From assembly GCF_001037465.1 (NCBI RefSeq), contig NZ_LFCV01000002.1:62001-126000 (forward strand): a stretch of 64,000 nucleotides of DNA, written 5' to 3'. Source of the DNA: Xenorhabdus khoisanae (GTDB lineage: Bacteria; Pseudomonadota; Gammaproteobacteria; Enterobacterales; Enterobacteriaceae). How positions within the stretch are numbered: the first letter of the stretch is position 1; every line of letters begins with the position of its first letter. A model generated the notes under the pieces. It did not search any database, was not told the origin of the DNA, and worked only from the letters and a program-made list of their open reading frames with translations. The translations under genes were made by a program, and so were the position numbers. Positions 1 through 9,761 of the stretch are shown in pieces.

Positions 1-1184
1 GTTTCAGGATTAAATGCGTAACGTTGGCTTAAGGTTATTGCATCTATATCATTTGCACAGTGATTGGGTAAATGGGCCGTCAATAATCTTGCTTTTTCCA
101 CCGAAGTGAAAGCGGGCATTTCGATCAGTAATGTCGATATCTTTTTCAGCCATACTAACGGTGAGTGTGGTTCAACCAGACAGATAACCCTTAATTCAGA
201 TTGGTTTAATAAGGCTGACAGGGGATCCAGCAAGTGTTTATTCTGTTCTGCAAATAAGCAAAAGTTTCGTAACAATAAACAGGCACCACGCATACGAATT
301 TCTCGCAAAATGGCTTTTATATGGCAAAACAGGGAGTTGTCATCGTTATCAGCTAAGCTGGCGATATCCACAAGCAGCGTTTGCCGTTGTTCTGATGCCA
401 TCATATTAGCAACGACATGGGATCTGGCACTATCGGCCATGCCCCGCAGTAAGATAACGGGCCGGATATCATCATGATCAGATAACAGTACATTACCCAA
501 CGCTTGTTTTAATCCTGCTGGATAATTGCCGATTTCTGTGGGCGTTATCCACTCAACACAATGTTCCAGAGCAGGTGCAATATAGTGATGCCCAAGTAAA
601 AAATGATATACGCTGCTGTCTGTGATAAAGGGTGTCTGGAGCCAGGATAACGTTTTCTGACGACTATCAATAGATAACAGTTGGCAGCCAACCAAGGGAG
701 CCTGGTGTAAAAAACTGGCCTGCTGTGCCTGTTTTTCCAGCATTGAGTGGCAAAACAGTTCCAAAGCCAACGCAAAAGCGGGCAGCCGAGATTGTTGTTC
801 TCCCTGAACCAGAGCAAACAGGTGATAGTAGCGGTTATCGAAATGGGGCAGTAAACCTAACAACAAAACATCCCTTTCAAAATCAGTCAGTTCAAAATGT
901 GTAATCAGGTCAGTTAATCGGGATGCCACGGGCGTGACGGTGTGCGGTATTGTCAGGCAATCATCGGTGAGCCAATGAGGTTTTCCCAGAGGGTTATCCA
1001 GTCTGTTTATCACATCTTCTTCGCTTAACAAGAACTCATCAAGGAGGTCACCTTTCTGGCCTGATATGCAATGGAAATGGTATTGCAGAACGAGATCGAT
1101 GCGTTCCAGTTGGCTATATAAGAACATTAAATGAGGATCATTATGTTGCTGAAATAAATCAGGGAAAACAGGCGCTGTATTCAT
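1..1184 (-). CDS. pvc15: PVC15/Afp15-like AAA+ ATPase, N-terminal part (cut by window edge)
   Basis: An uninterrupted minus-strand reading frame starts with ATG at 1184 and is still open at base 1 (394 codons visible), so the C-terminal half is missing. The visible part has a helical N-terminal region (about residues 1-230), then a domain with a degenerate nucleotide-binding loop (LLRGMADSARSHV) and an alternating beta/alpha pattern like a first, inactive AAA module. In the PVC/Afp family the ATPase follows the tape-measure gene and is needed for particle assembly; the canonical Walker motifs would be in the unseen part. It begins 36 bases after the pvc14 stop. The family call rests mainly on gene order and this partial domain pattern. 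Confidence 0.75.
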   Translation of the reverse strand, partial: MNTAPVFPDLFQQHNDPHLMFLYSQLERIDLVLQYHFHCISGQKGDLLDEFLLSEEDVINRLDNPLGKPHWLTDDCLTIPHTVTPVASRLTDLITHFELTDFERDVLLLGLLPHFDNRYYHLFALVQGEQQSRLPAFALALELFCHSMLEKQAQQASFLHQAPLVGCQLLSIDSRQKTLSWLQTPFITDSSVYHFLLGHHYIAPALEHCVEWITPTEIGNYPAGLKQALGNVLLSDHDDIRPVILLRGMADSARSHVVANMMASEQRQTLLVDIASLADNDDNSLFCHIKAILREIRMRGACLLLRNFCLFAEQNKHLLDPLSALLNQSELRVICLVEPHSPLVWLKKISTLLIEMPAFTSVEKARLLTAHLPNHCANDIDAITLSQRYAFNPE

Positions 1185-1220
1185 AAATTTTTACTCAGAC
1201 TAATTTACTGTGTTTGATGG

Positions 1221-2756
1221 TTATGACCACGTTATGGTGATAGGGTGTTGCAACCAGCTAAAGCTCGCGATATTCATTGGCCACGCCCATTCGCTTATCA
1301 GTGCATCATAAACTTCGGGTTTAATATGGATGTTTTTTATTCCATTTAACTCACTTAATTCCCCGGAACGTTGCAGAAATAAGTGTCGCACATCGTTTAT
1401 TCCCATTTTTTTCCAGGCTGGAAGTTGTTCGATGATTTTTTCCAGCCATTGGTTGATGGCAATTTGTTGTTCTGGCTTTGGGGTACGCCATCGCGCGTTG
1501 TCATGTATGGGTAATCCACAAAGTATTTTATTGAGAGTCAATCGCCATGCAGGTATTTCCTCTTCTTCCCAAATCAGCCAATCAAGTAAACAGACCGCCT
1601 CTCTTTGTGCTTCAAGGCTGATAAATTGATTCTTTTCCAGTAAATCAAAGGTACGGAAAAATATGGGCAATAACGGCCATAAAATCATGCAACCGGCATT
1701 GCTGATGGTTAAAACGGATTGTGATGATGGAGTCTGAATTCCATTACTGGGTTGTATGGATGATATTTTCGCTGGTGAAGTTGATCTCGGTAATTCCTTA
1801 TGTTGCTCTCTGTTTTGTAAAGTTGGAAGACTTTGTTTTACCGCCTCTTTTATAAGACCATAATGCTGTTGCGTAGCTGTTGGCTGATGGTATGTTGCAA
1901 ATGGCAGTACTGTATCCATCTGCATATCAGTTTCATTGTAAGTCTGTTTTAATAGACTGTTATTATTCTGAATAATATTTATTGTCGGTGTTTGCTTATT
2001 TTGAGTTTGTTGTGCAAGTGCTTGTTGTGTGGCATGGGGATATTTCACCTGATGTTGCAGATAATATTCCGCAGCCAAACTCAATTTTTCTGGTTTCACT
2101 TTTTTATCTGTAATTACCTGCGCTTGCGAATTAACAAATTCGGATGTTGTTGTTTCAGTAAATAACTGGCAAAGCATAGCAAGAACGTCTGGCTGGCAGA
2201 GTTGAATTAAGCGACTTAGCCCCGCAGGCTGTAAGCAGTGTTTGGCTAACATAGGTAGCCATTGTTGTGGCTGGTGGTTAATCTGTTGCCATAATTCATT
2301 ATTAATATGCACAGTATTTGTAATATGATGCTTTCTGTGATCAGATAACCAGTTTCCCTTATGTAAGTAATGATCTATTTCTTTTATTAATAAAAATCTA
2401 TTTTCTTTTTCTGATTGGTGTGGATATATTTTCTCTTTATTTAAAATACATTGAGAGTAACCATAATGATTTCTTAAGTTCTTTTTTAATTCTATTTCCA
2501 ATCTTCTTGTTATTTCCCTTTCAAATAAATCAATTTCAATATTTCCCAGATCCAGAGTTACCCTTTCAAGAGATAACTTCCCATTTACATTCAATGTCAG
2601 GTTTTTGATATTTTTATTGATGATATTTTTTAGTTTTCTATTAAATATAGATGAGCAGTTCTCCATTATGTTATCATCGTTAAAATATAACATATCAATG
2701 GAGATAGTTATTCTATTAATAAGATTAACACCATATTTATCAGTGTTGGTCATCAT
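1221..2756 (-). CDS. pvc14: PVC14-like eCIS tape-measure/assembly protein
   Basis: About 511 residues. The N-terminus is rich in Asn, Ile and Lys, the middle is a low-complexity Gln/Thr/Ser stretch (about residues 230-350), and the C-terminus is a conserved-looking globular part with many Trp residues (WPLLPIFFRTFDLL, LLDWLIWEEEEIPAWRL). This matches the contractile-injection-system tape-measure family, which sets sheath and tube length in PVC/Afp particles. It sits between the fibre gene and the ATPase gene as in other PVC operons. The ATG at 2756 is preferred over an in-frame GTG at 2774, but neither has a well-spaced ribosome site, so the start is uncertain. The 5' third is distinctly AT-rich compared with the rest of the operon. 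Confidence 0.75.
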   Translation of the reverse strand: MMTNTDKYGVNLINRITISIDMLYFNDDNIMENCSSIFNRKLKNIINKNIKNLTLNVNGKLSLERVTLDLGNIEIDLFEREITRRLEIELKKNLRNHYGYSQCILNKEKIYPHQSEKENRFLLIKEIDHYLHKGNWLSDHRKHHITNTVHINNELWQQINHQPQQWLPMLAKHCLQPAGLSRLIQLCQPDVLAMLCQLFTETTTSEFVNSQAQVITDKKVKPEKLSLAAEYYLQHQVKYPHATQQALAQQTQNKQTPTINIIQNNNSLLKQTYNETDMQMDTVLPFATYHQPTATQQHYGLIKEAVKQSLPTLQNREQHKELPRSTSPAKISSIQPSNGIQTPSSQSVLTISNAGCMILWPLLPIFFRTFDLLEKNQFISLEAQREAVCLLDWLIWEEEEIPAWRLTLNKILCGLPIHDNARWRTPKPEQQIAINQWLEKIIEQLPAWKKMGINDVRHLFLQRSGELSELNGIKNIHIKPEVYDALISEWAWPMNIASFSWLQHPITITWS

Positions 2757-2834
2757 AAAACCCGCAAATTCCACCTTGCCAAAAATTGGTCAATGAGCGT
2801 ATTTTAAAACGCTCATTGCCATGTTTAATGTTAA

Positions 2835-4094
2835 TTATAATTTCATGATATATATTGCAGTATATTGTATAGTCATATCTATACCATTTTTACTTTTAAT
2901 ATTCCTAGTATTTCCCTCAATAGATCTATTTAGAAAATCTGGTGTATTATTATAGCCATCACAAATAGCCCAACCTTCTGGTACGCTATTACCAGAAAAC
3001 ATCATAATCATACCACGTGGCAATACAGTATTAGGATCGATAGCCACACCATCAGCATCTACCTTAATTCCATTGCCTGGTTTTATGGAGATACCATTGC
3101 TATCAACAACCAAGCCTTTATTATCAGCTAGTTTCACTGCAACACTATCGTCATTTATCCTAAGACCATTTCCTGGATTAACACCTATTGCATATGATCC
3201 TTGATAAGTTGTCAAACCATGGCTTATACCTACAGCCAATACATCATTACGCAATATTAAAGGGCTATAAAATCTATCGGCATAATTCTTATTTAATTTT
3301 AACTGTAATGCACCATCTGAACTAAATTGCATTCCATCGCCGGGTTTTATGGCGATACCATTACTATCAACAACTAAACCTTTATTATCAGCTAGTTCTA
3401 CTGCAACTTGATCATTATCTAACTTAATACCATTACCTGTTTTAACATAAATACCTGACGAATCATTACCAATACCACCATCCGTGCGGACATTTACATC
3501 CAAACCTTCACCACCAACTTTAACTCCCCAACCTGTAGCAACTTTTATTCCTGAGCCATCAACTTTAATAGTTGAATCAGCCGAATTTACTGTTAATGCA
3601 CCATCTGAACTAAACTTCACCCCATTGCCTGGTTTTATGGCGATACCATTGCTATCAACAACCAAACCTTTATTATCAGCCAGTTCTACTGCAACCTTAT
3701 TATCATCTATCCTAATACCATTTCCATCATTAACACCTATTTCATTTGATTTTTTAAAATTTATCAAACCATTGCCTACTCCTACAACCAATGCATCATC
3801 ATGCAATCTTAATGGACTGTAATTTGCATGAGCGTATTTCTCATCTAACTTTAACTGTAAAAGCCCATCTTCGCCCAAACGCATTCCTTTTGCCGGGCCA
3901 TTTTGATTGGGAGCCTGTCCAGTCGCTTTACGCCCAATATCGGCAATATCAATTAATTGATTGAAATCGGTTTGTAAGGGAATACTGCCTTCTTTAAACT
4001 TATCTTTTAATTTATCAATATCAGGTCCAACACCTTTTGCGTCAGATAATGTTTGTTGTTCTTGTATTTTTGCAGAATAACGAATTTCTTTCAT
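2835..4094 (-). CDS. pvc13: PVC13-like tail fibre (receptor-binding protein)
   Basis: About 419 residues. Residues 1-70 are a probable baseplate-attachment segment. They are followed by a long run of GNGI/VAVELADNKGL/GIAIKPG units that resemble the triple-beta-spiral shaft repeats noted in Afp13/PVC13 and adenovirus fibres. The C-terminus (from PRGMIMMFSG, with VPEGWAICDG and the final YIMKL) looks like a phage tail-collar/fibre tip. The fibre should attach the particle to target cells and so decide host range. ATG 4094 is chosen because GGAG lies 6 bases upstream; the in-frame ATG at 4106 overlaps that GGAG and has none of its own. The repeats are also near-identical at DNA level, which could allow recombination that changes shaft length. 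Confidence 0.88.
   Translation of the reverse strand: MKEIRYSAKIQEQQTLSDAKGVGPDIDKLKDKFKEGSIPLQTDFNQLIDIADIGRKATGQAPNQNGPAKGMRLGEDGLLQLKLDEKYAHANYSPLRLHDDALVVGVGNGLINFKKSNEIGVNDGNGIRIDDNKVAVELADNKGLVVDSNGIAIKPGNGVKFSSDGALTVNSADSTIKVDGSGIKVATGWGVKVGGEGLDVNVRTDGGIGNDSSGIYVKTGNGIKLDNDQVAVELADNKGLVVDSNGIAIKPGDGMQFSSDGALQLKLNKNYADRFYSPLILRNDVLAVGISHGLTTYQGSYAIGVNPGNGLRINDDSVAVKLADNKGLVVDSNGISIKPGNGIKVDADGVAIDPNTVLPRGMIMMFSGNSVPEGWAICDGYNNTPDFLNRSIEGNTRNIKSKNGIDMTIQYTAIYIMKL
3070..3700 (-). repeat. Three internal DNA repeats in the fibre gene
   Basis: Copies of about 75 bp at roughly 3070-3143, 3331-3405 and 3621-3698 each encode the LADNKGLVVDSNGI-IKPG unit of the fibre shaft. They differ at only a few positions, and the spacing between copies is about 260-290 bp. 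Such repeats are substrates for recombination or replication slippage. Confidence 0.8.
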
Positions 4095-4150
4095 TGTTAA
4101 CTCCATAAAATATTTTTAATTTAAAATGTTGGTTAGTCGCTAATTGTTTT

Positions 4151-7042
4151 TTATTCTTTCTCTTTCGGAATATAGAATAATTCGTTTTGTTTTATTCTAT
4201 TGGTATTCCATTGTTCACCATTCTTACCAACAACTTCCTCTCTCTGATGTGGTGTGGCAATACGCATTGACCCAATTCCTTTGAAAGCGGAAGGTAATTT
4301 ACCCAGCGTCAAACTTTCCAGAATCGAATAAGCGGCATCCCCTAATGGTGCGCCATTATTTTGCCAACGTTGATACGTATTGCCGAAGTTTAAAAATGGC
4401 TCCCGATCCATCCAGTGAATAATCATGGAAATATGGGCAGGGAATTCGGTGAGAATAGTTTCCTTAACCCACTCTTCCAATTGATATGGATCAACTTTGA
4501 GCTCACGTGATTTAATTAAATCACTATTTACCACCACGCTAATCACAAATGAGAAACGGTCCGTATTTTCATATTCCTTACCCGAAAAATGCCAACTGTG
4601 CCGCCAGGCTTCTTCTGCGGCAGGGAATGCCAGTGTAGAATGTTTCTGACGCTCAATAATCAAAGTTCCCTTGATGCGATCAAAGCTGACAACTTTTGCA
4701 TATAATTTTTCTGATTCATTAGAAGATTCTTGCTCCAAACCCACTCCCCCCAACTGTTTTGTCAGGGTAATTTCATTACCTGCGGCAATCAGGGCCGGGA
4801 AGGGGGTTTGTGCTGTGCGGGTCAGGCGCCGCTGGTTTTCAGGCAATGAGGATTGATCACTATCATAGGCCAGCCGGTAGTTCATATCTTCCATCCATAC
4901 CGGGCTATTTTGCCAGACGAGTTTTTTCCCTTTGGCGGCGGTCATTACCCGTTCCAGATTGTATTCCAGTTGAGTACTGTTGCTCACGTCCAGCCAAAAC
5001 TGATCTCCTGTGGTTTTAGTGATCATTTGACCACGCACGGTAAATCGGTTTTCGTTCTGTTCTCCTTCATAGAGAACTAAATCAATTACCTGTCCCTGTA
5101 TCAGTTTTCCATCAATACCGGCTTGCTTAATCACCAAGTAATATTGATCATTTTGATAGTTCCTTTCTTCTGTCACCGAATCTGGCTTCTGCTCTTCATC
5201 AAACTGGCTGTTGGGTTTGACTGGCAGCAATGCCCGATGTTCTACCAGATAAAAAGGCAGTTTGCTCAAGTCAGGCTTTGGTTTAAATAATTCACCCCCT
5301 AACCCCATACGGGCAGCAATGCGCTTTTGTAGCGACGAAACTTGATCGATCCGAATATTGGCTCGGTGATAAGTTAATGTCGGTTGTTGAGCCAGATAGC
5401 CTTGTTGCACGGCACGAAAATCACTGATGTTGGTGGTAAAGGTACGTGGTGCTCGCTGAGTGCCAAAGTATCCGAGCAGATAATTGACAATATCCAATTC
5501 GTGATCGTTATCGTGTGCAATCTCTTTTAGTACTTTCTTTAATTCGTAAGCGTAATTTTGGTGGGCATCATCATTGACAGAACCCGGCTTAAATGGCCAT
5601 TGATCACCCCAAACTTCATATCCCTCACGCTTAAAAGCCAACAATTTTGGCAGCATGGCAATTTGCTGGCAGCCGCAAGCCAACAATTGTTCAAATGGCA
5701 GCATAAATTGATGAAGTGATAACAGGCGTTGCGCATGTTCACTTTCAGATAAAGGCTGCTGTAATTTGTAGCAAGCGGGCAACGTATCGCTGACGGGGTA
5801 ATAGCGACCCACATCGCGATGCCGACCATAAGCCAATAGCACAGGTTTATTCTGAATAAGAGGAGGATGGGATAAGGATAAACTTTTTCGAATGCTGTTT
5901 TCATCAACCGTAACGCTGATCCCACCTTTGGCGATCACCCTCAGTGGGCCATCATGTTGTGCCAATTGATGAATCGGATCTTTACCCCACAAACGAGGGT
6001 AGTAGCCTTCTTTTATTGACCATGACCAGCTATCCCCTTTAATCGGCTCAATCAGGGTCTTATCAAAATTTTCATTCAGTCGAAGACGATTTACATTCTG
6101 TATTCCCTTAATCTCAAGCAGCTTATTGACCAGCCGGCTAAGATTGAGCTTGAGCCGTTTGGTATAATCACGGGCTGTCGGCAATTCAGGGATCCAGCCA
6201 TGTTCTAATCGTGGTCCTTCAAAGATTTCATCATTACGCATTTCCGCATCTTGTAGTGTTTCGGTACTGAAACGCTGCGCCTCAGGCATCAGATACTGTT
6301 CTGCTGTGCTATAGACGGCAGCAAAAATACCAGCGACATTTTGCACATCGTCATCCAGTTCAATATCCAGTAATAGCGGAAAATCAACCGGTTTTGTCCA
6401 GATTCTCTGACTGACCAATTCACCAATATTGCGGTTTTGAGTCAAAAAATCGATTAATTGTTGGGTAGCATTATCCAAATTCTCCTGAGTACGACGGGTC
6501 GGTTCCAGATAAAGCCAATAATTTCCCCGCAGGGTAAACTTTTTCGCATCTTTACGCTCGACAAAGCTATATTCCCTTTTGGTGGCATCATACCAATAGG
6601 TATAGCGTTGTGTTTCCGGTTCACGTACCAGTTGCACGTTACGGAACAGAAAATCCCCTTTGTCCTGTTCTGACTCTGGCTTTGCTCCTGTCCAGTCACT
6701 GCTATGCAGATCAAGTAATGCCTTCCGATAATCATCAGTGGTGATTGGCCCACAAGTCAGTGTATTGTGGGGGCCAAATTCAGCGGGAAAAATTCCATCT
6801 TGCTGTTTCTGCTCATTAGGGGCAGGGGTCAGTAAGTCTGTCGGAGGAAGAGTATGACGGTAAGCTAAATCTGACACACCGTAACTGAGTCCTTCCAGAA
6901 AGGTGATACCGGGATCGTGTTCCGCTGTGTCGCTCCACAATTTTCCTGCCTGTTGCTCAACCACCTGATGAGCCTGTTCCAGCAAGGTATCAAAGTGAAT
7001 ATCGTCTTTCACACTGTGAAATAGTGCATCTTGATTACTCAT
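4151..7042 (-). CDS. pvc12: PVC12-like baseplate protein
   Basis: Large (about 963 residues) baseplate wedge component of the eCIS, equivalent in position to Afp12/PVC12. The N-terminal motif LWSDTAEHDPGITFLEGLSYGVSDLAYR is the pattern expected in this family, which is distantly related to phage gpJ/gp6-type wedge proteins. With PVC11 it should form the baseplate wedges that hold the spike and trigger sheath contraction. The start at 7042 has GAGGA upstream and overlaps the end of pvc11 by 8 bases, which points to translational coupling; an in-frame upstream start at 7072 is less likely. No frameshift or stop interrupts the gene. Confidence 0.88.
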   Translation of the reverse strand: MSNQDALFHSVKDDIHFDTLLEQAHQVVEQQAGKLWSDTAEHDPGITFLEGLSYGVSDLAYRHTLPPTDLLTPAPNEQKQQDGIFPAEFGPHNTLTCGPITTDDYRKALLDLHSSDWTGAKPESEQDKGDFLFRNVQLVREPETQRYTYWYDATKREYSFVERKDAKKFTLRGNYWLYLEPTRRTQENLDNATQQLIDFLTQNRNIGELVSQRIWTKPVDFPLLLDIELDDDVQNVAGIFAAVYSTAEQYLMPEAQRFSTETLQDAEMRNDEIFEGPRLEHGWIPELPTARDYTKRLKLNLSRLVNKLLEIKGIQNVNRLRLNENFDKTLIEPIKGDSWSWSIKEGYYPRLWGKDPIHQLAQHDGPLRVIAKGGISVTVDENSIRKSLSLSHPPLIQNKPVLLAYGRHRDVGRYYPVSDTLPACYKLQQPLSESEHAQRLLSLHQFMLPFEQLLACGCQQIAMLPKLLAFKREGYEVWGDQWPFKPGSVNDDAHQNYAYELKKVLKEIAHDNDHELDIVNYLLGYFGTQRAPRTFTTNISDFRAVQQGYLAQQPTLTYHRANIRIDQVSSLQKRIAARMGLGGELFKPKPDLSKLPFYLVEHRALLPVKPNSQFDEEQKPDSVTEERNYQNDQYYLVIKQAGIDGKLIQGQVIDLVLYEGEQNENRFTVRGQMITKTTGDQFWLDVSNSTQLEYNLERVMTAAKGKKLVWQNSPVWMEDMNYRLAYDSDQSSLPENQRRLTRTAQTPFPALIAAGNEITLTKQLGGVGLEQESSNESEKLYAKVVSFDRIKGTLIIERQKHSTLAFPAAEEAWRHSWHFSGKEYENTDRFSFVISVVVNSDLIKSRELKVDPYQLEEWVKETILTEFPAHISMIIHWMDREPFLNFGNTYQRWQNNGAPLGDAAYSILESLTLGKLPSAFKGIGSMRIATPHQREEVVGKNGEQWNTNRIKQNELFYIPKEKE

Positions 7043-9245
7043 AGTTATTTCCTCGGCATTGCAGCTTGTCATCTGCTTCCCAGACCAAAATCAGCACTTC
7101 ATTATCTTTGGCTTCCACTGATGCGGTGATATCACTGTCTTTAGCCGCTTCCGACCGACGCAGCGTCAGACAAGTGACCCGCTCAACCAGCGGCTGCTGT
7201 TGGATAGTTGCCAGTAATTGGTAATAACTAATGCTGTTATTCAGCGTGACGGGGCGTTTCTCATCGACGCTCCAGGGCATATATGTCTCGCTGAGTTGCT
7301 GTCGTAGCTGGCGATAACCAAAATCTTCGTTAACATCCGGCTTAAAAATCACGTTGTAATTGATTTTTACATCAATGTATTGAGGATTGCTGATCTCAAT
7401 CTCAGCCCATGGAGAGCCTTTTTGCTGTAACCATTCGGCCATTCCTTGCAGGCGGGCAGGGTTTAACACCGGACGCAAAGGATCATCGCTGTCGTTGTAT
7501 TGGTTAGCCGGAATGATGGTCAGTTGCTGTTTCTCCAGTGCGGGGACTCGCGTGAGTTCATCATGGCCGGGGTACTTAACATCAAAAATGCTGACATAAC
7601 GCTCTTTTAACAGTGTCGCCATATTGCCCCAGGTTAAGGCGCGGTTACGGTGGGACAGATGTTGAGCTCCCCGTGCAAAAAAAGCGCTGTAGGATTCCGG
7701 TACACGCCCATTCCACGACGGCCAAGGCTGACTGATCGAAGCCACCTCCATGATAGGCTCAACGGGACGTTGAATAGTGTCTGCCGGTAATGGCGTCAAG
7801 AAATGGCTGTTGCTGATGCTATCGGCATTCGTTAATGTCGCTGTCATGGCGTTATAGATCAAGCCGTCTAACCAAGGAGTTTTTCCCCATGAACCTTTGT
7901 GTGTGGGGATAACCATGACTGCCTTTAACCAATAGCGCCCTGTTGGCATCCGGGTAATTTCTTCAGCAGAAGCAGAAGCATCCGCAGGCAATACAACTTG
8001 CCAGATGCCATCTTGATACAGATATTTGGTTTCATCTTTGACCCACGCATCTAATGCAACCCATTGATTCTTATTATTCAGGTAATACCAGAAAACGTTT
8101 TCGGGTTGCTGTGGCGATTTTAATTTCCAATACAGCGATAGGGTTTGTCCCGGCTTGACGTCAGTGATACCAAGGTATAATGCGGGGTTTTCTTCCAATG
8201 GTTCAATTTCAGGGCTATAACCAAAGGGGGTTAAGTGAAATGTCTTGAATGAAGCTTTATCTATAGTTGTTTTTTGCACCTTTAGTGCGGTGACTGTAGG
8301 CAGTGGTTGGCTGTTTTTTCCCTGTAGCCTGAGTACTGGCTCACTGAAAATCAGGTTATCCAGATCCTCTGGTGCACGGGTTGCTGGCTCTTTATCTGCC
8401 AGCATCATTATGACTTCTTTTTTATTTCTCTCAGCTGTATTTTTCTCAACTTGTAAAGTTAGCCATTGATTACCACTTCTGATTTGTGCCACCAAATTCT
8501 GGCTATCCATGTCCTTATCAAAGGTAATCGTTATCTCTCTTGCTCCTTCTTCCATCGCCAGATGTTTGGAAGTGATCAACATCCCGCCCAGTACCGATTT
8601 ATCCAAATCAGTTTCACTGAATAACCGTATTCCACCAGATGGCAATGATAATTGTGCCTGTGAATTCCAGGGAGTCGCGGTGATCCATTGCTGTTGTTCT
8701 TTTTTACGGAGCCAGCGCAATTCACTAATATAGCCACGGTTTGCCAGCAAACTGGTATCCAGCGCATATTGCAAGGCATTGCCGTGTTCATCTTGCCCTG
8801 CTTCAAATAAAGTGCCTTTAGTGAGTAGTTGTTCTGTGACTGTGGTATTCAGTTCTACAGATAAGGCAACTTGATCAGGTCGAGCCGGACGGGGAGATAG
8901 CCCCAAAAGCGCCCGATAATAGAGATTGCGATGCGCCGCCGGTAAGGTATTCAATAAGGATATTGGTGTTTCCAGTAATCGTAATACCGCTAGTAGAAAA
9001 GCTTGATGAGGTAATAAATTCCCATTGGCTTCGATTTTCCCTTGATATAATTCGGCCAGTTTCTCTGGCGTACTATCTTTCTTAAAGAAAAAATCATTCC
9101 AATGCTTATCGGTTTGATTAAAGGGAATTATTTTAGTGTACTCCTCAATATATTGGAGTAATTGCAAACTGGTTCGGCTATCTAATTTAAAATCGCTCAT
9201 CGGCACCAAATCTGACAATTTTTTATTTAACTCAGTTAATTCCAT
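7035..9245 (-). CDS. pvc11: PVC11-like baseplate protein (gpJ/gp6-like)
   Basis: About 736 residues. The C-terminal half contains the gpJ-like wedge pattern (YISIFDVKYPGHDELTRVPALEKQQLTIIP and a late PQYIDVKINYNVIFKPD segment). The N-terminal part matches the long variable arm of Afp11/PVC11, with SPRPARPDQVALSVELN. It is expected to be a baseplate wedge subunit. ATG 9245 is chosen because AGGTG lies 6 bases upstream; the in-frame extension to 9296 lacks a ribosome site. It overlaps pvc12 by 8 bases. The gap of 84 bases to pvc10 is the widest between the spike and baseplate genes and has no obvious terminator. Confidence 0.87.
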   Translation of the reverse strand: MELTELNKKLSDLVPMSDFKLDSRTSLQLLQYIEEYTKIIPFNQTDKHWNDFFFKKDSTPEKLAELYQGKIEANGNLLPHQAFLLAVLRLLETPISLLNTLPAAHRNLYYRALLGLSPRPARPDQVALSVELNTTVTEQLLTKGTLFEAGQDEHGNALQYALDTSLLANRGYISELRWLRKKEQQQWITATPWNSQAQLSLPSGGIRLFSETDLDKSVLGGMLITSKHLAMEEGAREITITFDKDMDSQNLVAQIRSGNQWLTLQVEKNTAERNKKEVIMMLADKEPATRAPEDLDNLIFSEPVLRLQGKNSQPLPTVTALKVQKTTIDKASFKTFHLTPFGYSPEIEPLEENPALYLGITDVKPGQTLSLYWKLKSPQQPENVFWYYLNNKNQWVALDAWVKDETKYLYQDGIWQVVLPADASASAEEITRMPTGRYWLKAVMVIPTHKGSWGKTPWLDGLIYNAMTATLTNADSISNSHFLTPLPADTIQRPVEPIMEVASISQPWPSWNGRVPESYSAFFARGAQHLSHRNRALTWGNMATLLKERYVSIFDVKYPGHDELTRVPALEKQQLTIIPANQYNDSDDPLRPVLNPARLQGMAEWLQQKGSPWAEIEISNPQYIDVKINYNVIFKPDVNEDFGYRQLRQQLSETYMPWSVDEKRPVTLNNSISYYQLLATIQQQPLVERVTCLTLRRSEAAKDSDITASVEAKDNEVLILVWEADDKLQCRGNNYE

Positions 9246-9329
9246 AATATCACCTGTGTGGCACAGCGATTCCTCTGTGAATAAATACTTATTCACACCC
9301 TTTAATTTCTATTTAATTCAGCCAATGCC

Positions 9330-9761
9330 TTAATTCACAGTGGCAAAGTTTTGTTGGGTGATAAAACTGCCTTTGCCTGATGAAGGGCTTGGGTAATTAG
9401 GATCAGGTTGAGGTGGATTCACATTACCATTTATGGCTGGTGATTGAGGCGTAAATATGGCCGTAAATTTTTTCCCTTTGATAATTAAAGCAGCATCACT
9501 GGTACATTGAAGGGCTTGCTGGCTGCTATCTAACGCCGTGATAGTAATGGTGCCAGTTCCCGGTGTCATATGAGTTGTTGTGGTATAAGTTGCAGAAACA
9601 GTAACCCGTTTCTCGTCTCCCAAAATGCAAACTTTTTTGCCGTTGACCTGTGCATGACCTGTTCCATTGATTTTAATCAATCCGGGAATGTTCACCTTTC
9701 GACTCTCAAATTGGGGCTCAAACTGTAATGTGTCGCCGTCAGTTACAATGGGTTCACTCAT
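9330..9761 (-). CDS. pvc10: PVC10-like spike-tip (PAAR-like) protein
   Basis: A 143-residue, Gly- and Thr-rich beta protein (KINGTGHAQVNGKKVCILGDE followed by TYTTTTHMTPGTGTITI) with a Pro-rich C-terminus (NPPQPDPNYPSPSSGKG). In PVC/Afp operons the gene at this position encodes the cone that sharpens the VgrG-like spike. It overlaps pvc9 by 4 bases (ATGA type). The Pro/Ser tail is a low-complexity extension beyond the folded part. The assignment relies on position plus the PAAR-like composition; sequence alone would only say small beta protein. Confidence 0.78.
   Translation of the reverse strand: MSEPIVTDGDTLQFEPQFESRKVNIPGLIKINGTGHAQVNGKKVCILGDEKRVTVSATYTTTTHMTPGTGTITITALDSSQQALQCTSDAALIIKGKKFTAIFTPQSPAINGNVNPPQPDPNYPSPSSGKGSFITQQNFATVN

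Noticed and set aside
64-477. Plus-strand open frame of 137 codons near the left edge
   Set aside because: It lies opposite the open pvc15 frame, which has no stop from 1184 to 1, and its translation has no recognisable motif.
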